A DNA stretch of 26,699 nt from Thermoflexales bacterium (GCA_016931085.1 JAFGFO010000122.1:1-26699); one strand, 5' to 3'; positions 6,977 through 16,001 are shown, counted from the stretch's first letter. A program made the numbers and translations. The notes: generated from the sequence alone by a model not told the origin.

Positions 6977-7350
6977 GCTCTCTCCTGTCTGGGTGTTCCC
7001 TCGCTTTGGGCCAAGGCGTTGACGATACGCAGCACGATCTGCTTGGTCTGAAAGCCCAGTCGGAGGATGGCGTTCATAATTGCGATCTCTGTGTCGTCGA
7101 GCAGGCGCGGCGCGTAGGGCTCTGGCAGCGGGGGCACCATGCCAATGTCGATCAGCAGGTCTACAGAGTGCATGCCGAAAACCGGGGCCAGGAGATTGCA
7201 CGTTTCCACGCCCGGCTCCCGCGTGCTATTCAGCAGGTGATAAATGGTGCCACACGACAGGCCGCTTTGTGTCGCCACTGTTTTGGCGTCCAGTCCCCAT
7301 TCTTCCATCATGCGGGGTAACCAGACTGACATATTGCCTTTCATAGTCAT
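6973..7350 (-). CDS. XRE-family regulator, first gene of the second recombinase operon
   Basis: A protein of up to 125 aa with an XRE helix-turn-helix at about 8-75: 'LPRMMEEWGLDAKTVATQSG', 'LSCGTIYHLLNSTREPGVE', 'LLAPVFGMHSVDLLIDIGM'. The rest (75-125) is helical. Three in-frame ATGs are possible at 7350, 7344 and 7332. The first follows AAAGG by 8 bases. The third has its own AAAGG and would fit better if the TATACT touching the first ATG is a -10 box. Its stop overlaps the start of the 65-aa gene. A 55-bp element with a perfect palindrome lies directly upstream (7351-7405), a likely binding site for this protein; self-regulation of the recombinase operon is the simplest reading. Confidence 0.82.
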   Translation of the reverse strand: MTMKGNMSVWLPRMMEEWGLDAKTVATQSGLSCGTIYHLLNSTREPGVETCNLLAPVFGMHSVDLLIDIGMVPPLPEPYAPRLLDDTEIAIMNAILRLGFQTKQIVLRIVNALAQSEGTPRQERA

Positions 7351-7405
7351 TAGTATAACCTTTCTTCTGTTGACAAGGGTAACAAGATTCCGTCAATTGA
7401 CGGAA
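7351..7405 (-). promoter_or_regulatory. 55-bp operator/promoter-like element A with perfect palindrome
   Basis: Read leftward it begins with the perfect 18-bp palindrome TTCCGTCAATTGACGGAA (7405-7388), continues through TCTTGTTACCCTTG and ends AGGTTATACTA, touching the first ATG of the XRE gene. TATACT (7357-7352) looks like a -10 box, but no good -35 lies 16-18 bases before it. A diverged copy (44 of 55 positions equal by hand alignment) lies at 7748-7802 in the opposite orientation. It could be the operator/promoter of the recombinase operon, or a recombination site. Confidence 0.55.
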
Positions 7406-7747
7406 CTCGACCCGGCTTTGAAAGGCTTGAGACGCGGCTGCAATTCCATCTCACACGCGAGGCTGGTGGGCTTGAGCGAACGCTGGGGGCAGGGGGGGCG
7501 GGGAGCATAGCCTGATCGAGGCCAGGAGGGGCAGAGCTGGTGGAAAAAGCAGGGTAATCTAGATCAATCAAGGGGCATCTACTGGACTGCCAAGTGTGGG
7601 CAGGTAGGTGGTGGGGAAAGGGCGACGGCGCGGTCGGGACGAGCCAAGGGAGGCTTCATTATTTGCCAGTGCCGTACAGCCGGGGGCGCTGGTGGTGACC
7701 AGGTGAGGACGTGCAGGCGCGTTGCCCAATTGCTCACCCAGCTCGTG
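7406..7747. other. Gene-free stretch between the two outward-facing elements, with a possible G-quadruplex
   Basis: No convincing coding region is seen; short open frames here lack ribosome sites and recognisable proteins. The one clear structure is a G-run cluster at 7485-7503 (five G, CA, seven G, C, four G), which can supply four G tracts with short loops. The stretch is bounded by elements A and B and may be the core of a divergent control region or an attachment region. Confidence 0.4.
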
Positions 7748-7802
7748 TTGCGTCAATAGTAGGAATCTTGATACCCTTGATGACAAATGAGAGGTTATAC
7801 TA
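7748..7802 (+). promoter_or_regulatory. 55-bp operator/promoter-like element B, inverted copy of A
   Basis: Read rightward it begins TTGCGTCAATAGTAGGAA (14 of 18 positions equal to the palindrome of element A), then TCTTGATACCCTTG and ends AGGTTATACTA, with TATACT at 7796-7801. The last 37 bases match element A at 30 positions. It points away from A, toward a small open reading frame with a good ribosome site at 7848. A shared operator/promoter for the rightward side is likely; a recombination site is the alternative. Confidence 0.5.
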
Positions 7803-7847
7803 GTCAGGGGTGCAAGCCTTTTCGATTTTCTCTGGAGGTAGCCGAGA

Positions 7848-7997
7848 ATGATGAAAAGCCAAAACCTCAAGCGAGCATGTATAACGGATAGAAAAGCTAG
7901 CTGTGACCAAGTCTTTCACGATAATAACCGAACGATGCGAGTGACTTGCCACGCGTTGGGACTGGGCGTTCCCATGACCCGAAAGCGCATGGCATAA
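7848..7997 (+). CDS. Possible small gene under element B
   Basis: A 49-codon frame starting at two consecutive ATGs (7848, 7851). GGAGG (7834-7838) lies 9 bases before the first, and a TATACT box lies about 46 bases upstream in element B. The peptide begins MMKSQNLKRACITDRKAS, is basic, has three cysteines and resembles nothing I recognise. The promoter-like element and ribosome site support it; the odd composition and lack of homologues known to me count against it. It could instead be a leader peptide or a chance frame inside an untranslated RNA. Confidence 0.35.
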   Translation: MMKSQNLKRACITDRKASCDQVFHDNNRTMRVTCHALGLGVPMTRKRMA

Positions 7998-8054
7998 CCA
8001 GGCCACTATATCACCAAAGGGCGCTTGTCCGTGCGATTTGCAAACTGAGGGATG

Positions 8055-8072
8055 GCAAATTGCGCAATTTGC
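8055..8072. promoter_or_regulatory. Perfect 18-bp palindrome, probable protein-binding site
   Basis: GCAAATTGCGCAATTTGC is a perfect palindrome lying 34 bases before the 22-bp repeat array and outside any supported gene. It is too symmetrical and too T-poor afterwards to be a terminator. A dimeric HTH protein is the natural ligand. Confidence 0.42.
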
Positions 8073-8106
8073 TGGGTGAGATGTGGGGAATCAGCGGGAG
8101 AGGGGG

Positions 8107-8249
8107 TTGGTTCGATGAACCAAGGGGGTCGGTTCGGTGAACCAGGGGAGGGTTGGTTTGGTGAATCAAGGGGGTTGGTTCGATGAACCAAGGGGGTTGG
8201 TTCGATGAATCCGGGGGGGGCGGTGAACCAAGGGGGTTGGTTCGCCAAG
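8107..8249 (+). repeat. 22-bp direct repeat array with internal dyads and G runs
   Basis: About six and a half units. Units at 8107, 8153 and 8175 are 22 bases; those at 8129 and 8197 are 24; one at 8221 lacks its first six bases; a last partial copy starts at 8237. The unit core is TTGGTTCGATGAACC, then AAGGGGG. Each core holds the dyad GGTTC-GAT-GAACC. There are no spacers, so it is not a CRISPR array. Unit length and tandem layout resemble plasmid iterons, but the G runs are unusual for that. An inverted copy lies at 8476-8490 and another direct partial copy near 8554-8565. Confidence 0.87.
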
Positions 8250-8272
8250 ATGTGTTGGGTAGACCGGTGAAC

Positions 8273-8497
8273 ATGATCGTTGCGGTTGACCTGGATATGC
8301 TTGCCATACACGAGTTGGCACCTCACTGGATTGCCAAGGCGGTGCTGGACTATCGGGATGAAAAGGCGGATGAGGTCTTTGCAGCGTTTGCGAGATCTGG
8401 AGCGTCATTTGGACGACGAGCATCGGATCGGCTGCTGGATGTGTTCCCGAACGCCTATCGAGACCATCCAACTTACCGAACCAACCCCCCAGGGTGA
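8273..8497 (+). CDS. Hypothetical protein flanked by repeat units
   Basis: A 74-aa frame starting MIVAVDLDMLAIHELAPHWI; an in-frame GTG two codons earlier (8267) is an alternative start. The ribosome site is poor. Composition is protein-like, with helix-forming segments 'KAVLDYRDEKADEVFAAFA' and 'DRLLDVFPNAYRDHP'. The last residues (TYRTNPPG) come from an inverted copy of the 22-bp repeat, so the 3' end may be repeat-derived. No family is recognised. It lies between the repeat array and the signalling operon. Confidence 0.42.
   Translation: MIVAVDLDMLAIHELAPHWIAKAVLDYRDEKADEVFAAFARSGASFGRRASDRLLDVFPNAYRDHPTYRTNPPG
8476..8490 (-). repeat. Inverted copy of the 22-bp repeat core
   Basis: CCGAACCAACCCCCC is the reverse complement of GGGGGGTTGGTTCGG, the junction between array units. 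With the array end at 8232-8246 it forms inverted repeats around the small open frame at 8273-8497. Confidence 0.6.
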
Positions 8498-8704
8498 ACA
8501 AAGGCTTTTAGCGATATAAGGGGGGGTACGTAGGTGGATTAACTTGAAAAGAGGGGGTTGGTTCACCCATCAGGATCGGACGACACAAACCGGCTTGAAG
8601 TGCTGCCGGTCTCGGTGGTGATTCATCCCTATGTAGGTGGAATAGCAGGCAGGACGGCCGGGTATCTGCTGAGGGGTGGTGGCCCAAGTGCTGGAGTAGG
8701 CAAG

Positions 8705-8905
8705 ATGGCACGAATACAGGTTTCTGACAATCTGGTGGTAGACACCTGGCCAGGTGGTGGGCCGGGTGGCGAGGATGTGATCCGGGTCGTGGGCTTGCAG
8801 CAGCGCGACGACCTGGAGGCAGGGGTAGTGATCGTGTACCCCCGTGAGGTTGCGGCGCTGGCCATTGCGATCATCGAGGCTGCGACCGAGTTGGTGGGTG
8901 AGTAG
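8705..8905 (+). CDS. Small hypothetical protein, first gene of the signalling operon
   Basis: A 66-aa protein starting MARIQVSDNLVVDTWPGGGP. The start is set by GGAG about 9 bases upstream; an open frame runs further upstream but without a ribosome site. It has a glycine-rich turn (residues 16-21), beta-like segments 'DVIRVVGLQ' and 'AGVVIVYPRE', and ends in a hydrophobic helix 'VAALAIAIIEAATELVGE'. No family is recognised. It ends 6 bases before the radical SAM gene, so the two are almost surely co-transcribed and possibly work together, for instance as substrate or partner of the enzyme (a guess). Confidence 0.66.
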   Translation: MARIQVSDNLVVDTWPGGGPGGEDVIRVVGLQQRDDLEAGVVIVYPREVAALAIAIIEAATELVGE

Positions 8906-8911
8906 AGGAGT

Positions 8912-9898
8912 ATGTCCAAGGCCGTCTTGATTTCCGTATCATCTGGCTGCAACCTGGGCCTGGCCAAGCTGGCGAACTGGCTGGGATCTGAGGGGTGGCA
9001 AGTGCAGCAGCAGTCGTCGGTGGGGCCGCTCACCGACCGGGCTGACTTGTACTGCTTCAGTGCTGTTTTTTCGTGGGATGTGCCGGGCTTGATTGAGCAG
9101 GTCAGGCTGGTGCCGGCCGGGTGTGAGGTTTGGATTGGCGGGCCTGGTGTGACGATACTGGCGGATTATGTCGAGCGCGAGACAGGCATCCGGCCGGTGG
9201 TGGGCGCTGACGCGCGCTTTGAGAACCAGCCCGGCGAGTACCGGGTAACGCGCACGTCGCGGGGGTGTCCGGTAGGGTGCTCGTTTTGCATCGTGGCGCA
9301 TACAGATCGCCACCATCCAGTCGAATATGTCGATTTCCCGCCTGCGCCGGTGGTGCTGGACGACAATATCCTGGCGTCATCGTGGGGACACCAGGAGCAA
9401 GTGGTTGAGAGATTGCGTGCGCAGGGGTACGGGCGGGTGGATTTTCAATGTGGGTTTGACCCGTCGAGGTTTACCGCCGGTCATTTTGACCTGTACAGCC
9501 CGCTGCGGCTTGCAGCCTGGCGGCTGGCGTTCGACGACGAGCAGGAGGCTGGGTATGTCGAGAGAATGATCACCCTGCTACGTTCCAGGCGGGTGCCCAA
9601 GAAGCGGATCAGGGTGTACACGATTGCAGGCCTGGACAGTCCAGAGGAAAGCCTATCGAGAGCGCAGCGCGTCATCGAGTGGGGCGGGGAGCCTCGCTTG
9701 CAAATGTACCGGCCGCTCGACTGGCTTTTGCCCACGCCGTTTGTTGACGAAGGCCAGGGCTGGACGTTGGAGCTGGCCACGGCGATGCCGCGCTACTTTT
9801 ACGGATACTATTGGCGCCGGATGGGCTTTGACGCATTTCTGGTCTATACCCGTGCGCGGCCGTTCGAGCACGTTCGCCAGGCAGCGCGCTTGTTTTGA
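8912..9898 (+). CDS. Radical SAM enzyme with N-terminal Rossmann-like domain
   Basis: A 328-aa protein. The cluster-binding motif C119-x3-C123-x2-C126 ('RGCPVGCSFC') marks a radical SAM enzyme, which uses a 4Fe-4S cluster and S-adenosylmethionine to make a 5'-deoxyadenosyl radical. Residues 1-105 look like the Rossmann-type domain found before the barrel in B12-type radical SAM proteins ('CEVWIGGPGVTIL'), but the B12-binding D-x-H-x-x-G motif was not found. The barrel continues with 'APVVLDDNILAS', 'VDFQCGFDPSRF' and 'KKRIRVYTIAGLD'. There is no clear SPASM tail. Start ATG is preceded by GAGGAG, rather close. The gene sits between a 66-aa and a 100-aa protein and upstream of the kinase genes. 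The reaction is unknown. Confidence 0.9.
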   Translation: MSKAVLISVSSGCNLGLAKLANWLGSEGWQVQQQSSVGPLTDRADLYCFSAVFSWDVPGLIEQVRLVPAGCEVWIGGPGVTILADYVERETGIRPVVGADARFENQPGEYRVTRTSRGCPVGCSFCIVAHTDRHHPVEYVDFPPAPVVLDDNILASSWGHQEQVVERLRAQGYGRVDFQCGFDPSRFTAGHFDLYSPLRLAAWRLAFDDEQEAGYVERMITLLRSRRVPKKRIRVYTIAGLDSPEESLSRAQRVIEWGGEPRLQMYRPLDWLLPTPFVDEGQGWTLELATAMPRYFYGYYWRRMGFDAFLVYTRARPFEHVRQAARLF

Positions 9899-9948
9899 GA
9901 GGGATTATCCCAAGCTGCACATGACAGCGTGTATCTATGGAGATGTGA

Positions 9949-10251
9949 ATGACTGGTTCTGACACGCATCCGCTGGTCGATTTCAAGCGCAGCATGGCCA
10001 ACGCGATCTATATCGCCTCGGCGCTGTTGGCGCTAGAGCATATATGGCCCGGCGAGCCAACCTTGCAGGTGTGGGAAACACGTCTCGGCGATGACGATTT
10101 GTCGCCCTTGGCCCGCGAGATCATTGGCAAGCTGAGCGAGTGGAGAAACAGCGTCGACGACGAGCTGGTGCGGGTGGAATTGGCCATAATCCAGGATGGG
10201 CTAGAGCGCTACTGTGGACGTTATGCCCGGCGTGCAAGTGGAGACGAGTAA
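9949..10251 (+). CDS. Hypothetical helical protein
   Basis: A 100-aa protein starting MTGSDTHPLVDFKRSMANAI, with GGAG about 7 bases before the ATG. It is predicted by eye to be nearly all helical: 'AIYIASALLALEHIWPG', 'SPLAREIIGKLSEWRNS', 'ELVRVELAIIQDGLERYCG'. No family is recognised. It is acidic overall and probably soluble. Gaps of about 50 bases separate it from the radical SAM gene and from the receiver gene, so it is part of the same operon. Confidence 0.72.
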   Translation: MTGSDTHPLVDFKRSMANAIYIASALLALEHIWPGEPTLQVWETRLGDDDLSPLAREIIGKLSEWRNSVDDELVRVELAIIQDGLERYCGRYARRASGDE

Positions 10252-10301
10252 TCTATGCCGGCGGGCGAGAGGCAAGATTTTTACTGTTGTGGGAGGGAGA
10301 T

Positions 10302-10655
10302 GTGTTGGGAATGATCGTCGAGGACGATCCGGATTTGTCATTCATATTCGGCGAAGCGTTACAGGCGGCCGGTTTTGAGGTCGAGATATTTCACCAAGGC
10401 GGCAGCGCCCTGGCCAGGCTGGCGCAGCCGCCCGAGCCGGACATGATCATCCTGGATTACCACTTGCCGCAGGCGTCAGGTGAGGAAATCCTTGCGTATG
10501 TTCGCGCGCGACTGGCCAACACCAAGATCATTATGGCCAGCTCTGACCCCCGCATCGTGGGCCTGGATGCCGACATGGTGCTGATCAAACCGGTCCTGTT
10601 CACAGAAATGCGCGCGGCTATCCAATGCCTGATGGGCAAGGAATGCAATCCGTGA
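10302..10655 (+). CDS. Stand-alone response regulator receiver (REC) protein
   Basis: A 117-aa single-domain receiver. The start is taken as GTG at 10302 with GGGAGG 5 bases upstream; ATG at 10311 is possible but would cut into the first beta strand. The acidic pair is E7-D8-D9 ('MIVEDDPDL'), the phospho-acceptor D52 ('MIILDYHLP'), the switch residue is in 'IIMASSDPR', and K96 lies in 'VLIKPV'. All residues needed for phosphorylation are present. There is no output domain, as in CheY or Spo0F-type shuttle proteins. It directly precedes the hybrid kinase and may carry phosphate between the kinases encoded downstream. Confidence 0.86.
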   Translation: MLGMIVEDDPDLSFIFGEALQAAGFEVEIFHQGGSALARLAQPPEPDMIILDYHLPQASGEEILAYVRARLANTKIIMASSDPRIVGLDADMVLIKPVLFTEMRAAIQCLMGKECNP

Positions 10656-10704
10656 ACCCCCTGTCGCCTGTCAAGTCAACTGGGTGCACTTTGCTGGGGG
10701 AACG

Positions 10705-12698
<1,994 letters not shown>

Positions 12699-12699
<1 letters not shown>

Positions 12700-13778
12700 T
12701 GGCAGAGATAGGCATAGTTGACGACGTGTTGAGCAATTTGCGCATGCTGTCCACGATACTGCAAGAGCGGGGTCACGTAACACGCTGTGTATCAAGCGGC
12801 GCAGCAGCGCTGAGGACAATACAAGCGGACCCGCCCGATTTGATCCTCCTCGACATTCGGATGCCAGGCATCGATGGCTATGAGGTTTGTGATTGTCTCA
12901 AGCGGAACGAGCGCACCCGTGACATCCCCATCATTTTCATCAGCGCCCTGGATTCGACCGAGGACAAGGTCAAGGCGTTTGAGGCAGGTGGAGTGGATTA
13001 CATCGCCAAGCCATTTCAAGAGGCCGAGGTGGTAGCGCGGGTGGAGGCGCATCTCGAGTTGCGAGCCATGCGGAGGCGACTAGAGGCCGAGATTGCCGAG
13101 CTGGACGCGTTTGCTCACACGGTTGCACACGACCTTCTGGACCCGATGGGAACCTTGACCGGATTCGCCACGGTTTTGGAACGCGATTACGCCTCCATGA
13201 CAGAGGCAGAGCGCGTCGAGTGCATCAGGCACATTGGCCGCATCGGCCGTAAAACGACCAACATTGTGCACGAGCTGCTGATGTTGTCTACGGTGCGCAA
13301 AGAGGCCGTCCAATTACAAGCACTGAGTATGGGGGACATTGTAGCGGCGGCCTTGGAGAGCCTGGCGGACCTGATACAGCAGAATGGCGCCGAGATCGTC
13401 ATTTCCGACCATCAGTGGCTGGCTGTCAAGGGCCACGCTCCCTGGGTCGAAGAAGTGTGGGTCAATTACATCGGCAACGCGATCAAATACGGTGGGACGC
13501 CCACCGCAAAGCCGCGGGTGGAATTGGGTTCCGCGCTCGATGCGGATGGCATGATACGCTTTTGGGTGCGTGACAACGGTCGAGGGCTGGTGGCAAGCGA
13601 GCAAGAGTATTTGTTCACCGAGTTTACGCGGCTCAGCCAGGTGCGCGCCAGGGGACACGGGCTAGGGTTGTCCATCGTCAAGCGTATTGTGGAAAAGCTC
13701 GGCGGGCAGGTGGGTGTCGAGAGCGAGGGGATAGTGGGTAAGGGGAGCACGTTTTGGTTTACGCTTCAAGCAGTGTGA
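12699..13778 (+). CDS. Receiver-histidine kinase fusion (REC-DHp-ATPase), first copy
   Basis: A 359-aa protein with the receiver first: acidic pair D8-D9, phospho-acceptor D52 ('LILLDIRMPG'), K104. A coiled linker (110-135) leads to the DHp region with H144 in 'TVAHDLLDPMGTL', a bacteriophytochrome-like H box. The ATPase domain has 'WVNYIGNAIKYGG' (N box), 'VRDNGRGL' (G1) and 'GHGLGLSIVKRI' (G2). It is soluble and has no sensor of its own, so it probably receives its signal through its receiver, for instance from the hybrid kinase whose stop codon overlaps its start. The receiver shares long identical nucleotide stretches with the two following REC genes. Confidence 0.94.
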
Positions 13779-13784
13779 GGCAAG

Positions 13785-14984
13785 ATGCAAAGCAATGATA
13801 TCCTGATCGTGGACGATACCCCGGCCAACTTGCACGCCTTGTCGGCCATCCTCAGGGACGAGTATGCCGTTCGCTGCGTGACGAGTGGCAAAGCGGTCTT
13901 GCGGGCGGCCCAGGCCGACCCTCCCGCCCTGATTTTGCTGGACATTCGTATGCCTGGAATGGATGGCTATGAGGTGTGCCAACGCCTGAAAAGCGAATCT
14001 AGCACGCGTGACATCCCCATCATTTTCATCAGCGCCCTGGATTCTACCGAAGACAAGGTCAAGGCTTTTGAAGCGGGTGGGGTCGATTACATTACCAAAC
14101 CGTTTCAGGAAGCCGAAGTGCTGGCGCGGGTCAAAACGCACCTGACCTTGCGCCAGTTGCAGGTGAACCTGGAGCGGCTGGTGCGGCAGCGCACGCAAGA
14201 ACTCGAGCAGGCGTACGAGAGGCTCGGGCAGCTCGATCGCAGCAAGGCTGATTTCATCAACGTCATGGCGCACGAACTGCGCACACCCCTGACGGTGGTC
14301 AAGGGCTATGCCCAGTTGCTGGGTAACGTGCCTGTGAGCCCTCAATCTGAACTTCGAGCGTTGGTCGACGGCATTGCCAACGGTGCGGCTCGCATGCACG
14401 AGATCGTCAACGACATGCTCGACATGGCCCGGATCGACGCCGAAACGCTGCTGCCGAGCTCGGACGCGCTGTGTCTGAGCAGCCTTGGCGAACGCCTCTT
14501 GACCGAATTTGGGCCGGCTGTTCAGGAGCGTCGTTTGACGCTGAGCGTGGCCTTGAATGGCTTGGCGGTCCATGCTGACCCTGACCTGTTGTACAAGGCA
14601 TTTTATCACCTGGTCATCAATGCGATCAAGTATACGCCCGACGGCGGCCGGGTGACGGTGAGCGGCCGGGCCGTTCCAGATGAAGGCCAAGTCGAAATCG
14701 TCGTGGCCGACACGGGCATTGGCATCGCCCCTGAATTCCACGAGCTGATATTTGTCAAATTCTACCAGACCGGGCAGGTGGCTTTTCACTCGTCAGGGCG
14801 TATAAAGTTCAAGGGCGGCGGGCCAGGCTTGGGCCTGGCCATCGTGCGCGGTGTGGTGCTGGCGCACGGTGGCAAAATCTGGGTCGAAAGTGAAGGGCAC
14901 GACGAGCAGCGCTGCCCGGGCAGTCGTTTTTACGTGCGATTGCCTGCTGACGGCCAGGCGGGCGCCGCATCCCGTCAAAGCTAG
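13785..14984 (+). CDS. Receiver-histidine kinase fusion (REC-DHp-ATPase), second copy
   Basis: A 399-aa protein six bases after the previous stop, with GAGG about 5 bases before its ATG. Receiver: D10-D11, D53, K105. A coiled coil follows ('LRQLQVNLERLVRQ', 125-150), then a classic H box with H163 ('MAHELRTPLT'), N box 'HLVINAIKYTPDGG', G1 'ADTGIGIAP' and G2 'GPGLGLAIV' with a 'KFKGGG' lid. All catalytic motifs are intact. It differs from the first copy in its DHp type, so the two kinases share the receiver but not the catalytic half, which points to domain shuffling. Output targets are not visible, but the next gene encodes a DNA-binding receiver with a nearly identical linker. Confidence 0.95.
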   Translation: MQSNDILIVDDTPANLHALSAILRDEYAVRCVTSGKAVLRAAQADPPALILLDIRMPGMDGYEVCQRLKSESSTRDIPIIFISALDSTEDKVKAFEAGGVDYITKPFQEAEVLARVKTHLTLRQLQVNLERLVRQRTQELEQAYERLGQLDRSKADFINVMAHELRTPLTVVKGYAQLLGNVPVSPQSELRALVDGIANGAARMHEIVNDMLDMARIDAETLLPSSDALCLSSLGERLLTEFGPAVQERRLTLSVALNGLAVHADPDLLYKAFYHLVINAIKYTPDGGRVTVSGRAVPDEGQVEIVVADTGIGIAPEFHELIFVKFYQTGQVAFHSSGRIKFKGGGPGLGLAIVRGVVLAHGGKIWVESEGHDEQRCPGSRFYVRLPADGQAGAASRQS

Positions 14985-15072
14985 AGAACTGGCCGGGAAT
15001 ACCGCCAACGCAAGACTGCCCAATGAGAGATTGGCTAAAACGGTTGAGAAATCCCCCCTGATGGAGGCAAAT

Positions 15073-15900
15073 ATGAGCGAGTTGAACATTCTAGTTGTCG
15101 ACGACGAGCCATCCAACCTTCGAGTGATGGCCCAGGTGCTGCAAGGCGGGGGGTATATGCCTCGGTGCGTGCGGAGCGGAGAGGCTGCCATCGAGGCGGC
15201 CGAGGCTGATCCGCCGGACTTGATCTTGCTCGACATCCGTATGCCTGGAATGGATGGGTATGAGGTGTGTACGCGGCTCAAGAGAAACGAGCTGACGTGC
15301 GACATCCCCATCATTTTCATCAGTGCCTTGGGTGAGGCAGAGGACAAGGTCAAGGCGTTCGAGGCGGGTGGGGTGGATTACATTGCCAAACCGTTCCAGC
15401 CGGTCGAGGTGTTGGCGCGGGTGAAAACCCACTTGACCCTGCGCCAGTTGCAGGTGAACCTGGAGCGGATGGCGCAGGATCGAACCGAAGAGCTTGGGCG
15501 GGCCTATTGTCGTCTGCGGCAGTTGGATCGCACCAGGGGGCAGTTTGTTGCTCACGTGGCTCAAGAGATACTGGTTGCGCCCCCGGCCAGCTTGCCGGGG
15601 ATTGCCAGGGACCTGATGGACGTGTTTGGCAGTGGGGATAGCGAGGCATTCCTGAACTGGCTCAATGATGAGCTACAAGAGAGGGGTTGGTCGATGCGCG
15701 AGCTGTCCAGGCGCATGGGCTTCTCCGTGTCGACGGTGAGCCGTGTACTGAACGGCGAACAGAATCCCAGCGGCGATTTTTGCCAGGGGTTGGCCGATGC
15801 GTTCAACGTCCCGGTGAATCGTGTGCTGTGGCAGGCGGGTTTGCTGGCCGTCGGGGACCGGACCGAGTTGATCGACGTATGCAGTCAAACTCGCAAGTAG
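15073..15900 (+). CDS. Response regulator with XRE-type DNA-binding output (REC-XRE fusion)
   Basis: A 275-aa protein. The ATG at 15073 has GGAGG (15063-15067) at ideal distance; an ATG four codons earlier is possible. Receiver: D10-D11, D54, K106, all intact. The coiled linker (125-160) is nearly the same as in the preceding kinase. Then comes a stub that aligns with its H box but reads 'VAQEILVAPPA', with Q164 in place of the histidine. The ATPase half is missing; instead residues 195-257 form an XRE HTH ('SMRELSRRMGFSVSTVSRVL', then 'LADAFNVPVNRVLWQAGLL'). Most response regulators use OmpR-, NarL- or Fis-type outputs, so a Cro/CI-type output is unusual. It is the last gene of the operon and the obvious transcription output of the kinases. 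Its HTH resembles the XRE proteins beside both recombinases. Confidence 0.94.
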   Translation: MSELNILVVDDEPSNLRVMAQVLQGGGYMPRCVRSGEAAIEAAEADPPDLILLDIRMPGMDGYEVCTRLKRNELTCDIPIIFISALGEAEDKVKAFEAGGVDYIAKPFQPVEVLARVKTHLTLRQLQVNLERMAQDRTEELGRAYCRLRQLDRTRGQFVAHVAQEILVAPPASLPGIARDLMDVFGSGDSEAFLNWLNDELQERGWSMRELSRRMGFSVSTVSRVLNGEQNPSGDFCQGLADAFNVPVNRVLWQAGLLAVGDRTELIDVCSQTRK

Positions 15901-16001
15901 GCGGGCGTGCTGCTTTTTCCACAAGCAGTCGAGTGTGATATGGTCACATCCTGACCCCCACGTCTGGGCAGCCAACAGAGGACAATGACTGGTTGCTGTA
16001 T

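Noticed and set aside
7568..7870. A 100-codon leftward frame in the control region
   Set aside because: No ribosome site, arginine/proline/threonine-rich content and no family; it also crosses element B.
8107..8249. CRISPR array
   Set aside because: Units follow each other without spacers, and no cas genes are present.
8006..8501. Proline-rich open frames on the minus strand
   Set aside because: They are translations of the 22-bp repeat array; the repeating NQPPWF-like peptide follows from the DNA repeats and there is no ribosome site.
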